From Brevibacterium atlanticum (GTDB lineage: Bacteria > Actinomycetota > Actinomycetes > Actinomycetales > Brevibacteriaceae), in assembly GCF_011617245.1 (NCBI RefSeq), contig NZ_CP050152.1, positions 2,098,503 through 2,162,502 of the forward strand: a stretch of DNA of 64,000 bases. Reading direction: 5' to 3'. Of the stretch, positions 1 through 8,827 are shown one piece after another (position 1 is the first letter of the stretch; every line of letters starts with the position of its first letter). The notes beneath the pieces were generated by a model, which saw nothing but the letters and a program-made list of their open reading frames with translations, ran no database searches and was not told the origin of the DNA. A program made the position numbers and the translations under genes.

Positions 1-119
1 TAACCCGAGTGAGATGCGGATCACAGTGCAGGCGGCTGAGATCCCAATTGCCGAGAACGGCGAAGTCGATGAGCGTCATGAGAAGAATCGATGAGTCGGC
101 CGAAAGGAGCCCCGCCAGC

Positions 120-680
120 ATGGAGCCAGTCATCGACGACCACCTCGACCGCGCGGAGGAATGCTGGGTCGCGGCGCTGTCACGTGTGCGCATCGAGGAT
201 CTCGACTCCGCCAGCGGCTGTGAGGAGTGGACGAACCGGGAGCTGATCAACCACCTCGTCGGCGGGGGTCTGCGCTATGCGAAGCTGCTTGCGCAGGCGC
301 CGTCGGCCGAGGTCGAGGTGACGCGCGGGATGGACCACCTCGGTGAGGATCTCGTGGAGTCGTTCTGGGTCCACGAGCGGACCTTCCGGTCATTGGCGGG
401 GGAGTGTGACCTCGAGGCGACGGTGCCTCATCGCATCGGAGTGATCCTCGGTGAGCAGCTCGTGCGGATGCGCATCCTCGAACTCGCTCTTCACGCGGCC
501 GATCTGTCGCGGGGGACCGGGATGCCGTGGCCGATCGACGACGAGCTGGCGGAGTTCATCTCGACCGAACTGGGTGATCTCATCGTCGAGCTGGGTTCGG
601 TCGGCGGTTACGCGCCGGCACGACTCGGCGAACCAGCGTTGTCGCACGCGCAGCGTGTGCTCCAGATATCCGGTCGCTGA
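120..680 (+). CDS. mycothiol-dependent maleylpyruvate isomerase/DinB-like protein
   Basis: About 186 residues, mostly helical, with the pattern of the actinobacterial maleylpyruvate isomerase N-terminal (MDMPI/DinB) superfamily: an early segment around the motif CEEWTNRELINHLVGG, followed by a second half with LELALHAADLSRGTG. Proteins of this fold use mycothiol or bind a metal through spaced histidines; here His residues occur in NHLVGG and ALHAADL. The frame is open upstream to position 9, but the ATG at 120 follows a good GAAAGGAG ribosome site at 101-108 and gives a start matching the family. The substrate cannot be read from sequence and no enzymatic partner is adjacent, so the call is to family only. 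Confidence 0.6.
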   Translation: MEPVIDDHLDRAEECWVAALSRVRIEDLDSASGCEEWTNRELINHLVGGGLRYAKLLAQAPSAEVEVTRGMDHLGEDLVESFWVHERTFRSLAGECDLEATVPHRIGVILGEQLVRMRILELALHAADLSRGTGMPWPIDDELAEFISTELGDLIVELGSVGGYAPARLGEPALSHAQRVLQISGR

Positions 681-715
681 GCGGCCCTGCGTTTAGTTGA
701 GCGCCTCTGTGCCGG

Positions 716-1225
716 CTACTTGGCCTTCTTCTTCGAGATGTGCATCGTGATCTGCGCGGTGACGAAAGCAGTTCCGTCGGCATCGAGGACGTCGACGGGA
801 ACGACGATGTCGAACTTCTCGTCGCCGAACTCCGGCAGTGTTTCGAGCCGCGCCACCGCAGTGACAGCCGAGGTCGCTGTGGCGTTGTACTGAACGGTCA
901 TCCCTGCTGGAATCCAGCGGTGCGAGGGCGGGACGGTGGCTTCCGTCATGATGCCGGCGGCGATCTCCGCCATGTTGCACGAGGCGATGGCGTGATACGT
1001 GCCGATGTGATTGTGCACGCCGCGACGATTCGGAGCGGTGACTCGGCACAGGCCTGGGGCGAGCTCACGGATTCGCGGGTGGACCGTGCGGAAGTACGGT
1101 GCCTTGAAGCAGACGGCCTGTGAGAAGAGCCGTTCACCCAAGGGCACATTCTGCAGCTTCTTCCAGAGCTGGTAGATCTTTCCGGTGCCGGGGATCGCTG
1201 TGATCGGTGCCGAGTCTGTGCTCAT
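716..1225 (-). CDS. DUF4442 hotdog-fold thioesterase-like protein
   Basis: 169 residues. The central segment GVHNHIGTYHAIASCNMAE resembles the DUF4442/hotdog family, in which the HNHxGT-type turn precedes the long central helix. The C-terminal half (FDIVVPVDVLDADGTAFVTAQITMHI) is the beta-rich part of the fold and ends in a basic KKKAK tail. Hotdog proteins usually hydrolyse acyl-CoA thioesters, but the substrate here is unknown. It stands alone on the minus strand, convergent with the preceding plus-strand gene and with 35 bp between the two stops. No signal peptide is visible, so it is probably cytoplasmic. Confidence 0.65.
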   Translation of the reverse strand: MSTDSAPITAIPGTGKIYQLWKKLQNVPLGERLFSQAVCFKAPYFRTVHPRIRELAPGLCRVTAPNRRGVHNHIGTYHAIASCNMAEIAAGIMTEATVPPSHRWIPAGMTVQYNATATSAVTAVARLETLPEFGDEKFDIVVPVDVLDADGTAFVTAQITMHISKKKAK

Positions 1226-1326
1226 GGTGTGGTCCTTCCAGGGTGCCCTCGCCGTGAGTCGGCATGGGCACGCGGTGCGCCTGTGAGATAAGTTACCTGT
1301 GAGTAGACTCTAGCAGGAGGGCAGTC

Positions 1327-1758
1327 TCACGTGCAGTCGGACCATTCGGCCAGCGTATGATCGCGAGTGCGTTCGAGCAGTTCGCGGAGCACGGCCCGGT
1401 CGATGCCCTCCAGGCGGGAGAGATACAGGCATGCCGTGCCGCTGCGGCGGCCGCCCAGCCGTGTCATGAGATCAGCCCAGCGGTTCTCGAAGTCACTTGT
1501 CAGGTTGATCGTGTGCTGGCGTGCAGCGGGGGAGAAGGCCAGCGCCGGCATGAGTCCGCTGTGGCCCGACTCGTATGTGTACATGACTTCACCGAAGCCG
1601 ATGATCCGAGAAGCCCAGACGACGGGCTGCTCACCGGAGACGTCGGCGAGGAGGTCGACGAGCTCATCGGCCTCGGCGCGGCGAGGACCCAGTGCGCGAT
1701 CGAGAATGTCCGCGACAGGTTCGCCGGTCGGTCGCATGGCCGGTGTCCGATGGGCCAT
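1327..1758 (-). CDS. DUF1801 (YdhG-like) domain protein
   Basis: 143 residues, a DUF1801 protein. Recognisable parts are the N-terminal helix LVDLLADVSGEQPVVWASRIIGFG, the aromatic pattern MYTYESGHSGLMPALAFSP, and the C-terminal LYLSRLEGIDRAVLRELLERT, which matches the usual 'L-[KR]-LxxxD..LxxLi' ending. Function is not established for this family. The start is preceded by GGGAG seven bases upstream of the ATG. An AT-rich palindromic patch near 1867-1880 lies about 110 bp upstream and may be its control region. Confidence 0.65.
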   Translation of the reverse strand: MAHRTPAMRPTGEPVADILDRALGPRRAEADELVDLLADVSGEQPVVWASRIIGFGEVMYTYESGHSGLMPALAFSPAARQHTINLTSDFENRWADLMTRLGGRRSGTACLYLSRLEGIDRAVLRELLERTRDHTLAEWSDCT

Positions 1759-1866
1759 ATCAGCTCCCGATTCGTCGTTGGAGAGTCATCCACGTCGGTG
1801 GAATCGATTCGTCAGTGTCCACCATAGGTCCAGACGAGGGGAGCAGCCCTCTGATCTTTACTTAAC

Positions 1867-1880
1867 ATAATGTATATTAT
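1867..1880. promoter_or_regulatory. AT-rich inverted repeat upstream of DUF1801 gene
   Basis: ATAAT-GTAT-ATTAT is a perfect 5-bp-arm palindrome inside an approximately 40-bp AT-rich island (about 1855-1895) in otherwise high-GC DNA. It lies between the stop of the downstream thioesterase gene and the start of the DUF1801 gene, both on the minus strand. A promoter or operator role is inferred only from composition, symmetry and position. Confidence 0.3.
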
Positions 1881-1912
1881 CGGCTTTATTTCAGAACATC
1901 GGTACATCCAGC

Positions 1913-2341
1913 TCAGAGCGACCGAATAACGCTTGTAGCCGTCGCGGACGCAACAGTTCTACCGCTCTCATCAATGAGTTCACCGGAAAGGAACGCGATG
2001 TCCTTTCCCCGCCGTTCCACTCGACCGCGGCCGATCAGCCTGCCTGGGTGCGCGGGCCGAAGGAACTGGACGTGCAGATCTGCTGTTGGGGCGAATTGCG
2101 TGGGACTTAGAGTTGCAACGAGCGCCGGACCGAGTGTGTCGTCGAGCATGGCGGCAATAAATCCGCCTTGAACGACACCAACCGGATTGAGGAAGTTTTC
2201 GCCGGCGTCGAACGCAACGGTGATCATCGAGCGTTCTGGATCAACTTCGATGAGCTCCCAGCCAAGGGTCTTAGCGGCGGCAGGCGGCTCGGTATCGCCC
2301 CGGACGACATCCCAGAACGGCCCCTCACGACTTTCTGTCAT
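1913..2341 (-). CDS. PaaI-type hotdog thioesterase
   Basis: 142 residues. The core NPVGVVQGGFIAAMLDDTLGPAL is the PaaI/YbgC-like hotdog signature, in which the N..G..HGG/QGG loop and the following Asp sit at the active site. Here Gln replaces the more common His in 'hGG'. The second half (LHVQFLRPAHPGRLIGRGRVERRGKDIAFLSGEL) is typical of acyl-CoA thioesterases of this superfamily. The substrate is unknown. No neighbouring gene suggests phenylacetate catabolism, so paaI is not assigned as a gene symbol. The ribosome site before the ATG is weak (GAAGAC). Confidence 0.75.
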   Translation of the reverse strand: MTESREGPFWDVVRGDTEPPAAAKTLGWELIEVDPERSMITVAFDAGENFLNPVGVVQGGFIAAMLDDTLGPALVATLSPTQFAPTADLHVQFLRPAHPGRLIGRGRVERRGKDIAFLSGELIDESGRTVASATATSVIRSL

Positions 2342-2438
2342 GTCTTCACGTTACCCGCTCGCAGTCGTCTTCATGTCTGCGGAGATGGCCATGTATCAGC
2401 AAGTCCCGCCCCGGGCGCAACACATCACATAGACGACG

Positions 2439-2474
2439 GTGGCCGCGAACGACATGCTCGTCGTTCGCGACCAC
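2439..2474 (-). terminator. hairpin downstream of Rpf-like gene
   Basis: Fifteen-base arms (GTGGCCGCGAACGAC and GTCGTTCGCGACCAC) pair with a single mismatch around a 6-base loop, about 75 bp past the stop of the Rpf-like gene. No strong U-tract follows, so termination is inferred from the stem alone. Confidence 0.5.
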
Positions 2475-2548
2475 CGCGCGATCGTCAGTATCCGTTGACG
2501 AACGTCTGAGTCGTCCGGACAGAACTGTGACGGAAAGGTGTCTCGGAA

Positions 2549-3004
2549 TCAGCCGCCGACGGTGACGTTGCCGCCGAGGCCGACCTTGCCGCTGCCCTTC
2601 GAGCCGCCGTCGTCCTTCTTGCTGCCGCCGCCGTCATCGGCAGCGCCGTTGGACTTCGTCAGTCCGGCCTTCTCACCGCAGGTCGGCCATGCACCCGGGC
2701 CCTGCTCCTTGAGGACCTTCTGTGCGATGCGGATCTGCTCCTTCTTGCTGTGCTCGTCTGCAGTGCCCGAACCGCCGAAGCCGTTCCACGTCTGCTTGGA
2801 GAACTGCAGGCCGCCGTAGTATCCGTTGCCGGTGTTGATGTGCCAGTCACCGCCGGACTCGCATTCGGCGACCTTGTCCCAGACGCCTCCCGAGGCGGCC
2901 TGTGCCGGTGCCGCTGCACTGATGCCGGTCATTCCAGCGGCTGCGACCGCGCCGGCACCGACGAGCAGGGCGACCTTGCGAAGGCTGGTGCTGTAGAGGT
3001 TCAC
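2549..3004 (-). CDS. secreted resuscitation-promoting-factor-like transglycosylase
   Basis: Start chosen at the GTG at 3004, eight bases after GGAG, giving 151 residues; the open frame extends further upstream without a better site. An N-terminal signal peptide (SLRKVALLVGAGAVAAAGMTG...AAAPAQAA) precedes a compact Rpf domain: GVWDKVAECESGGDWHINTG, with the catalytic Glu in AECESGG, then GYYGGLQFSKQTWNGFGG and the end of the fold at GPGAWPTCGEK. The tail is a Gly/Ser/Lys/Asp-rich, probably disordered segment with no LysM or other binding domain. Rpf proteins cleave peptidoglycan and support growth or resuscitation. The upstream region carries phased GTAAC/GTTA repeats. Confidence 0.88.
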   Translation of the reverse strand: MNLYSTSLRKVALLVGAGAVAAAGMTGISAAAPAQAASGGVWDKVAECESGGDWHINTGNGYYGGLQFSKQTWNGFGGSGTADEHSKKEQIRIAQKVLKEQGPGAWPTCGEKAGLTKSNGAADDGGGSKKDDGGSKGSGKVGLGGNVTVGG

Positions 3005-3039
3005 TGTGTATCTCCAAAGTACGACTGCATTTCGGTTCT

Positions 3040-3077
3040 GTAACCCGGCCGTTACCGAGTCGTTATACACCGTAACG
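3040..3077. promoter_or_regulatory. four phased GTAAC/GTTA repeats upstream of Rpf-like gene
   Basis: Read on the plus strand, GTAACC (3040), GTTACC (3051), GTTATA (3062) and GTAACG (3072) begin 11, 11 and 10 bp apart, so they lie on one face of the helix just upstream of the GTG start. TAAC-containing direct repeats of this kind resemble sites described for the actinobacterial response regulator MtrA, which controls cell-wall hydrolase genes. The assignment to MtrA is inference. Confidence 0.45.
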
Positions 3078-3157
3078 GATACAGCGGTGAGAGTGAACCC
3101 GAATCCGCTTCTGAGGCATCTGAATCGCTTCAGTGCTCCCTCAACGGAACCTGAGTG

Positions 3158-5533
3158 TCACTCCCCTACGTAGGCGGCCAGATGCCGTGCCGTCAGACCC
3201 GCTGATTCCTCACCGGCACTCGCCACGAGCTCTGCCGGGCTGCCGGTGAAGACGATGCGTCCGCCGTCGTGTCCCGCTCCGGGACCGAGGTCGATGATGT
3301 GGTCCGCGTGAGCCATGACCGCCTGGTGGTGTTCGATGACGATGACGCTGCGACCGCCGTCGACGAGCCGATCGAGCAGCCGCAGCAGATTGTCGACATC
3401 GGCCAGGTGCAGACCCGTCGTCGGTTCGTCGAGGATGATCACCTGCGCAGCATCGGCGGTCTTAGCCGAGAGATGAACGGCGAGTTTGAGCCTCTGTCGC
3501 TCTCCCCCGGACAGCGTCGTCAACGGCTGACCGAGACTGACATAGCCCAGCCCCACCTCGGCGAGGATGGTGAGGATCTTCACGACAGCGGGAATCCGGG
3601 ATTCTCCCGATTCGAAGTGCTCGATGGCCGCGGTCACCGGCAGGTCGAGGACCTCACGGATGTTCAGACCGCCGAGCAGGTACTCAAGCACCTCGGCCTG
3701 GAATCCCTTGCCGTCGCATTCATCGCAGGGTGCAGAGACCCCGCCCATGAGCGCCATGTCCGAATAGATGATCCCGGCCCCTCCGCACACCTGGCAGGCA
3801 CCCTCCGAGTTCGCGCTGAAGAGGGCCGGTTTGACCCCGTTGGCCTTCGCGAAGGCTTTGCGGATGGGTTCGAGCATGCCTGTGTACGTCGCCGGGTTAC
3901 TGCGTCGCGATCCCCTGATCGGAGCCTGGTCGATCATCACCACGCCCTCGTTCCCGCGCAGCGAACCTTCGACGAGGCTGCTCTTGCCCGATCCCGCCAC
4001 GCCGGTGACGACGGTGAGCACACCGAGGGGCACATCGACATCGACGTCAGCGAGATTGTGCGACGAGGCTGCCCTGATCTCGAACGCTCCGTCGGGTTCG
4101 CGCACGGATTCCTTGATCGCTGCGGTGTATCCGAGGTGGCGTCCGGTGACCGTGTCCGACTCGCGCAGCTCGTCGACGGTGCCGGTGAAGGTCACCTCTC
4201 CCCCGCTGCTGCCCGCTCCGGGACCGAGGTCGACGACATGGTCGGCTATCCGGATCGTCTCAGGCTTGTGCTCGACGACGAGAACCGTATTTCCCTTGTC
4301 GCGCAGGGCCAGGAGCAGATCGTTCATCGCTTCGATGTCGTGGGGGTGCAGTCCGATCGTCGGTTCGTCGAAGACATAGGTCACATCGGTCAGGGAGGAC
4401 CCGAGATGGCGCACGAGCTTGATCCGCTGCGCCTCTCCCCCGGACAGCGAACCGGCCGAACGGTCCAGCGAGAGATACCCCAGACCGATGGCCGTGAACG
4501 CCCGCACATCGGCGGTCAGATTTGCCAGCAGCACCGAGGCGGCCGGGGCCTTGATCCGATCCAGCCAGTCACGGATATCCGAGATCTGCATGGCGCATAC
4601 CTCGGCGATGGACTTCCCTGCTACCAGCGATGATCGTGCGGCGGCGTTGAGACGGGTGCCCCGGCACTCGGGGCAGACCGTGTAGGCGACGGCGCGGTCG
4701 ACGAATTCACGGATGTGCTTCTGCATCGCGTCCCGGTCCTTGGACAGGAAGGAACGGCGGATGCGCGGGAGGAGCCCGTCGAAGGTGAAGTTCGTGCCGT
4801 TGATCCGAATCTTCTCGCCCTCGGCGTGCAGAAGATGGTGCCGTTCCTTCTCCGAATAGTCCGCGACCGGTTTGTCGGGTTCGAAGAACCCGGATTCGGA
4901 GAACATGCGCACCGACCATCCGCCGGGTTTGTACCCGGGGATCGTGATGGCTCCCTCATTGAGCGATTTCGATTCGTCGACCACCTCGGCGATGGCGATG
5001 TCGGTGGCCGTGCCCATGCCTTCGCAGTGCGGGCACATGCCTCCGTTGACGGAGAACTCCCGACGTTCGACCTGCTTGGCTTCACCCTTGTCGATCGTCA
5101 CGGCACCCTTGCCGCTGACGGTGGCGACATTGAACGAATACGCGTTCGTCGATCCCAGATCGGGTTCGGCCAGGCGGGCGAAGAGGGTGCGCAGCTTCGC
5201 GTTGATGTCGCTGACAGTGCCGACGGTCGAGCGCGGATTGGCTCCGATGCGCTCTTGGTCGACGAGGATGGCCGACGTCAGCCCTTCGAGGACATCGACC
5301 TCGGGGCGGGCCATGGCGGGCATGAAGCCTTGGACGAAGGCCGAATACGTCTCGTTGATCATCCGCTGGGATTCCGCAGCGATCGTGTGGAAGACGAGCG
5401 AACTCTTGCCCGAACCGGATACGCCGGTGAACACGGTGAGCCGACGTTTGGGGATCTCGACGGAGATGTTCTTGAGGTTGTTCTCCCGCGCTCCACTGAC
5501 GCGGATGAGGTCGTGGCTGTCGGCTGTGTGCAC
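3158..5533 (-). CDS. UvrA-like ABC ATPase (DrrC-type UvrA paralogue)
   Basis: 791 residues against roughly 950 for housekeeping UvrA. Two ABC ATPase modules are complete: Walker [10 protein letters not shown] near residue 40 and GVAGSGKSS near 510, signatures [11 protein letters not shown] and [11 protein letters not shown], and Walker [14 protein letters not shown] and [13 protein letters not shown]. Zinc-module cysteine pairs are present (CPHCEG, CPECRG, CQVCGG, CDECDG). The shorter length places the loss in the N-terminal insertion that carries the UvrB-binding domain in true UvrA. Such paralogues include daunorubicin self-resistance DrrC and act on DNA or drug-DNA complexes. The GTG start follows GAGAGG. 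No resistance or biosynthetic genes are adjacent, so the role is open. Confidence 0.85.
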   Translation of the reverse strand: MHTADSHDLIRVSGARENNLKNISVEIPKRRLTVFTGVSGSGKSSLVFHTIAAESQRMINETYSAFVQGFMPAMARPEVDVLEGLTSAILVDQERIGANPRSTVGTVSDINAKLRTLFARLAEPDLGSTNAYSFNVATVSGKGAVTIDKGEAKQVERREFSVNGGMCPHCEGMGTATDIAIAEVVDESKSLNEGAITIPGYKPGGWSVRMFSESGFFEPDKPVADYSEKERHHLLHAEGEKIRINGTNFTFDGLLPRIRRSFLSKDRDAMQKHIREFVDRAVAYTVCPECRGTRLNAAARSSLVAGKSIAEVCAMQISDIRDWLDRIKAPAASVLLANLTADVRAFTAIGLGYLSLDRSAGSLSGGEAQRIKLVRHLGSSLTDVTYVFDEPTIGLHPHDIEAMNDLLLALRDKGNTVLVVEHKPETIRIADHVVDLGPGAGSSGGEVTFTGTVDELRESDTVTGRHLGYTAAIKESVREPDGAFEIRAASSHNLADVDVDVPLGVLTVVTGVAGSGKSSLVEGSLRGNEGVVMIDQAPIRGSRRSNPATYTGMLEPIRKAFAKANGVKPALFSANSEGACQVCGGAGIIYSDMALMGGVSAPCDECDGKGFQAEVLEYLLGGLNIREVLDLPVTAAIEHFESGESRIPAVVKILTILAEVGLGYVSLGQPLTTLSGGERQRLKLAVHLSAKTADAAQVIILDEPTTGLHLADVDNLLRLLDRLVDGGRSVIVIEHHQAVMAHADHIIDLGPGAGHDGGRIVFTGSPAELVASAGEESAGLTARHLAAYVGE

Positions 5534-5712
5534 GCGTTCAGCCTCTCTGCTGGATGCGGATCATTTTGCCGGCCGAATCGCCATCGGTCGGGAAGCATGC
5601 ATTGGTCAGGATACTCCTGTACGCAACTGTAGGCGGCTCAGGAGGATGGGACTACCTGGTACCCCCGGTGGTCGCAGCGGATGCCTCACCACGACGGTCG
5701 TCAGCTGCTCCC

Positions 5713-7236
5713 TCATTCGCCGTGGACGCCCTGTCGCAGGGTCTCACCGCGGAAGAACGCCGGGTGGCGGAATGATTGGACGATCATGATGACCACACCG
5801 AGGAGGAGCACCCCGATTCCGAGGACGAAGACGAGCCCGATGCCGAACACCGACGACCCCGAACCGTAGGCGGGGTCGAGGGAGTCGATCGCAGTGGTGA
5901 CGAAGATGACGAGCAGGGTCACTCCCCCGATGAGCGGGAACAGGAACCGGAAGCATACGGTACGGGCCGAGTCGAACAGGGACCGTCGGAAGTACCAGAT
6001 GCAGGCCAGGCCGGTGATGCCGTAGTAGAAGCAGACCATGAGGCCCAGCGCCGTGATCGTGTCCCACAGGGCGTTCTCCGACAGCAGCCGCATGACGACG
6101 TAGAAGATGATCGCGGCCGCCGCCGAGGTGATGGTGGCCACCGAGGGCGATTTGTACCGGCGGGAGATCCGTCCGTACTTCTCCGGCAGGGCGCCGTAGT
6201 GGCCCATTGCGAGGATCGTGCGCGAGGGTGAGACCATCGTCGCCTGCAGTGAGGACAGGGAGGATGAGAGCACGGCGATCGAGACGAGCACCGCGAAGGG
6301 TCCCATCACAGGGGTAGCCAGAGCGGCGAAGATCGACTCCTGGTTGTCCGGATTGCCGGCCCCGAGACCTTCGGTGCCGACTCCGGCGAACGAGATGACG
6401 GCGACGGTGCACGCGAGGTAGATGATGACGATCGCGAGGATCGTGAGCATCGCGGCCCGGCCGGGAGTCTTCTCCGGGTCCTTGGCCTCCTCGTTCATGG
6501 TGATCACCGTGTCCCATCCCCAGAACAGGAAGATCGACAGGGACACGGCGGCCGCGACGGTGGAGAAGTCGCCGGCGGTCAGTGGGTTGAACCAGTCGAG
6601 AGAGACCGGAGTCGGGTCGAAGGCGGTGCCGCCGGCGACCTGGACGAGCGCGGCGATGACGAACCAACCCAGGGCGAGGACCTGGAACCCCACGAGCCAC
6701 ACCTGCAGCTTCTCGGTCGCCTCGACGCCTCGATAGGAGATCCACGCTGCCGCCGCCGTGAGCAGCACGGTGACCGGGATGTTGATCCACAGGACGCGGG
6801 TGAGTTCGGCGATCTGCGGGTCCCCGACGATCTGCGAGAGCAGCAGGAAGAGGAAGTCGACGGCCACGGCCGCGAGGTTCGAGAGCACGAGTACGGTCGC
6901 GGCGACGAGCCCCCAGCCGCCCATCCAACCCAGCCACGGTCCGAAGGCGCGGGTGGCCCACGTGAACGTCGTGCCCGAGTCGGGCATCGACGTATTCAGC
7001 TCCCGGTAGCCGAAGACGACGAGGAGCATCGGCACGAAGCCGATGAGCAGGATCGCCGGGGTGTGCACTCCCACCTCGGAGATCGTCGGTCCCAGCCCCG
7101 AGGTGAGCGTATAGGCCGGTGCGATGCAGGAGATGCCGATGACGGCTCCCCCGATCGCCCCGATCTTGCCGACGGAGAGGCCCTTCGAGCTCAGTCCCCC
7201 GGCTGTCGTCGACGCTGACTGCGGCGTGCTGTCCAT
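5713..7236 (-). CDS. APC-family permease, probable putrescine/polyamine importer
   Basis: 507 residues beginning at MDSTPQSAS, with about twelve hydrophobic segments starting at [21 protein letters not shown]. This is the amino acid-polyamine-organocation superfamily layout, including the broken first helix (GAVIG...) and the [14 protein letters not shown] motif in the TM3 region. It starts two bases after the stop of the putrescine oxidase gene, so the two form a tight operon. Import of putrescine to feed the oxidase is inferred from that linkage. Substrate residues were not checked, and another amine is possible. No clear Shine-Dalgarno precedes the ATG, which fits translational coupling. 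Confidence 0.8.
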   Translation of the reverse strand: MDSTPQSASTTAGGLSSKGLSVGKIGAIGGAVIGISCIAPAYTLTSGLGPTISEVGVHTPAILLIGFVPMLLVVFGYRELNTSMPDSGTTFTWATRAFGPWLGWMGGWGLVAATVLVLSNLAAVAVDFLFLLLSQIVGDPQIAELTRVLWINIPVTVLLTAAAAWISYRGVEATEKLQVWLVGFQVLALGWFVIAALVQVAGGTAFDPTPVSLDWFNPLTAGDFSTVAAAVSLSIFLFWGWDTVITMNEEAKDPEKTPGRAAMLTILAIVIIYLACTVAVISFAGVGTEGLGAGNPDNQESIFAALATPVMGPFAVLVSIAVLSSSLSSLQATMVSPSRTILAMGHYGALPEKYGRISRRYKSPSVATITSAAAAIIFYVVMRLLSENALWDTITALGLMVCFYYGITGLACIWYFRRSLFDSARTVCFRFLFPLIGGVTLLVIFVTTAIDSLDPAYGSGSSVFGIGLVFVLGIGVLLLGVVIMIVQSFRHPAFFRGETLRQGVHGE

Positions 7237-7238
7237 GC

Positions 7239-8597
7239 TCAGGAGGACTCGCCGAGGATCGCTTCGGCCGTGGCGGTGCCGATCCTCACCGCGCCGTCGA
7301 CGTGCTGGTAGCCTGCTGCGGCGATGTCCGAACTCGCGAAGTGCAGCGGTCCCACGGGATCGTTCTGGAACCGTCCCCAGCGGGACAGTCCACCGAGGTC
7401 GTAGCTCGTCGCATAGGCCCCGCGCGTCCATTCCTCGGCACCGAAGTCGGAGAGGTAGAACACGCGCGGATCGAGTGCCTTGGGTCCGAGGAATTCGGCG
7501 AGTGCTTCGAGGATTCGTCTCCGCCTCGTCTCCGCGTCGAGGGCCCACATGGCGTCGGCGTTGACGTCGGAGATGAAGCCGACGAGGGTGCCCTGCTCTT
7601 CTCCGTGGTTTGTGTTGTCGTAGACCTCCTGGACGAGGCGTGAGGCGCCGAAACCGGTGCCGCAGAGTCCGTCTTCGCGCCAGAAAGGCGTGTCGTAGGT
7701 GGCGTGGACCTTGATGACCAGGCCCATCGACTGGTGCTGGTGGAAGATCTGTTGCAGTCGGGGCAGCGGCGGGTCGTAGCTGATGCGTGAGTAGAGGTTC
7801 GGCGGCACCGCGAGGATCGCCCGAGCAGCGCTGACGCTGAGGGCATCGGTGGTCACCTGCACGCCGTCGTCGGACCACGCGATGCTGCGCACCGGCTGTC
7901 CGAGGCGGACGATGTCGTCGCCGAGTTCCTTCGCCATCTGCACGGACACCGACTGCATCCCGCCGACGACGCGCCGGTCGAGGATGAAGTGATCATCGAC
8001 GAGGTGGGTGAACGATCCCGCCGAGGCGGCCATGAGGATCGCCTGGAGTGCGGAGAACGTCGTGGCGGGCTTGGTGAGCATCCCGCCGGCGATGAACAGG
8101 CCGATGTTCTCGCATGCGAGTTCGTCATCGGACTGCTGTCGCAGCCAGTGGTGGAAGGAGACGGAATCGAGTTCGGCCGCATCGGCGGCGTCCCAAGGTG
8201 CTTCCGCCCCGATGCGCGCTGCGAGTTCATCGAGGAGGCCGATGAGTCGCTCCATCTCTGCCTGCGTCGACTCCCCCACGGGGAACATTTCGCCGTCATA
8301 GACCGTACGGGTCCCGTCGGGGGCGATGTAGACGCTCTTGCCTTCCCGGTACCGAGGGTAGGTCTCTTTGCCGAGTTCGTCGACGAGGGCGAGCAGGGCC
8401 GTCTGGTCTGGGGAGATCCACTGGCCGCCGAGTTCGTACATCTGACCGTCGATGTGATCCGTCCAGGTGCGACCGCCGACGCGGTCGCGGGCCTCGAGGA
8501 CGATGACGTCCTTGCCGGCTCGGCGAAGTCGTCGGGCAGCCGACAGGCCTGACGGTCCCGCCCCGATGATGACGACGTCGCAGGCTTCTTCCGACAT
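7239..8597 (-). CDS. puo: putrescine oxidase (FAD-dependent amine oxidase)
   Basis: 452 residues from the ATG at 8597, which follows a GAAGGGA ribosome site. The N-terminal dinucleotide site GAGPSG (residues 12-17) and EARDRVGGRTWT mark the flavin monoamine oxidase family. Stretches such as YELGGQWISPDQTALL, SFHHWLRQQSDDE, NIGLFIAGGMLTKP and VPPNLYSRISYDPPLP match what I recall of the soluble putrescine oxidase of Rhodococcus and Micrococcus relatives; the C-terminal FAD motif is GYQHVDGAVRIG. The reaction oxidises putrescine to 4-aminobutanal (cyclising to pyrroline), with ammonia and peroxide as co-products. A permease follows two bases downstream. Confidence 0.88.
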   Translation of the reverse strand: MSEEACDVVIIGAGPSGLSAARRLRRAGKDVIVLEARDRVGGRTWTDHIDGQMYELGGQWISPDQTALLALVDELGKETYPRYREGKSVYIAPDGTRTVYDGEMFPVGESTQAEMERLIGLLDELAARIGAEAPWDAADAAELDSVSFHHWLRQQSDDELACENIGLFIAGGMLTKPATTFSALQAILMAASAGSFTHLVDDHFILDRRVVGGMQSVSVQMAKELGDDIVRLGQPVRSIAWSDDGVQVTTDALSVSAARAILAVPPNLYSRISYDPPLPRLQQIFHQHQSMGLVIKVHATYDTPFWREDGLCGTGFGASRLVQEVYDNTNHGEEQGTLVGFISDVNADAMWALDAETRRRRILEALAEFLGPKALDPRVFYLSDFGAEEWTRGAYATSYDLGGLSRWGRFQNDPVGPLHFASSDIAAAGYQHVDGAVRIGTATAEAILGESS

Positions 8598-8827
8598 GGG
8601 GTTCCCTTCGCTGGACGGATCCACAGGGCGGTGCACCTGTGCTTGCCGTCACCATTATCCACCAACGCTCATCATATGAAAAACCGATTCCGACGGTTGG
8701 AGATGCGAAATCAGCGGAACTGGAGAATATTCGCAACTGGATGCACCGATTTGGCGGCAACTCGCTGCCGTAATTCATGATTTGCGTCGTGGCGATCATC
8801 TTCCCCGTCGCTCATCGGACGCGTCGG
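8598..8827. promoter_or_regulatory. probable control region of the putrescine operon
   Basis: This 230-bp gene-free stretch upstream of puo contains a TCATATGA palindrome (8672-8679) and an inverted repeat AACCG-N7-CGGTT (8682-8698) about 85 bp before the start. No coding potential was recognised. Promoter function is inferred from position only. Confidence 0.35.

Noticed and set aside
2549..3070. Upstream start of the Rpf-like gene at 3070
   Set aside because: It would add 22 residues before the signal peptide and run across the TAAC repeats; the GTG at 3004 has a good GGAG site.
3158..5533. Housekeeping uvrA
   Set aside because: The protein is about 150 residues too short, which fits loss of the UvrB-binding insertion.
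4715..5632. Long open frames antisense to the UvrA-like gene and many other genes
   Set aside because: They are composition shadows in high-GC DNA; they lack ribosome sites and recognisable domains.
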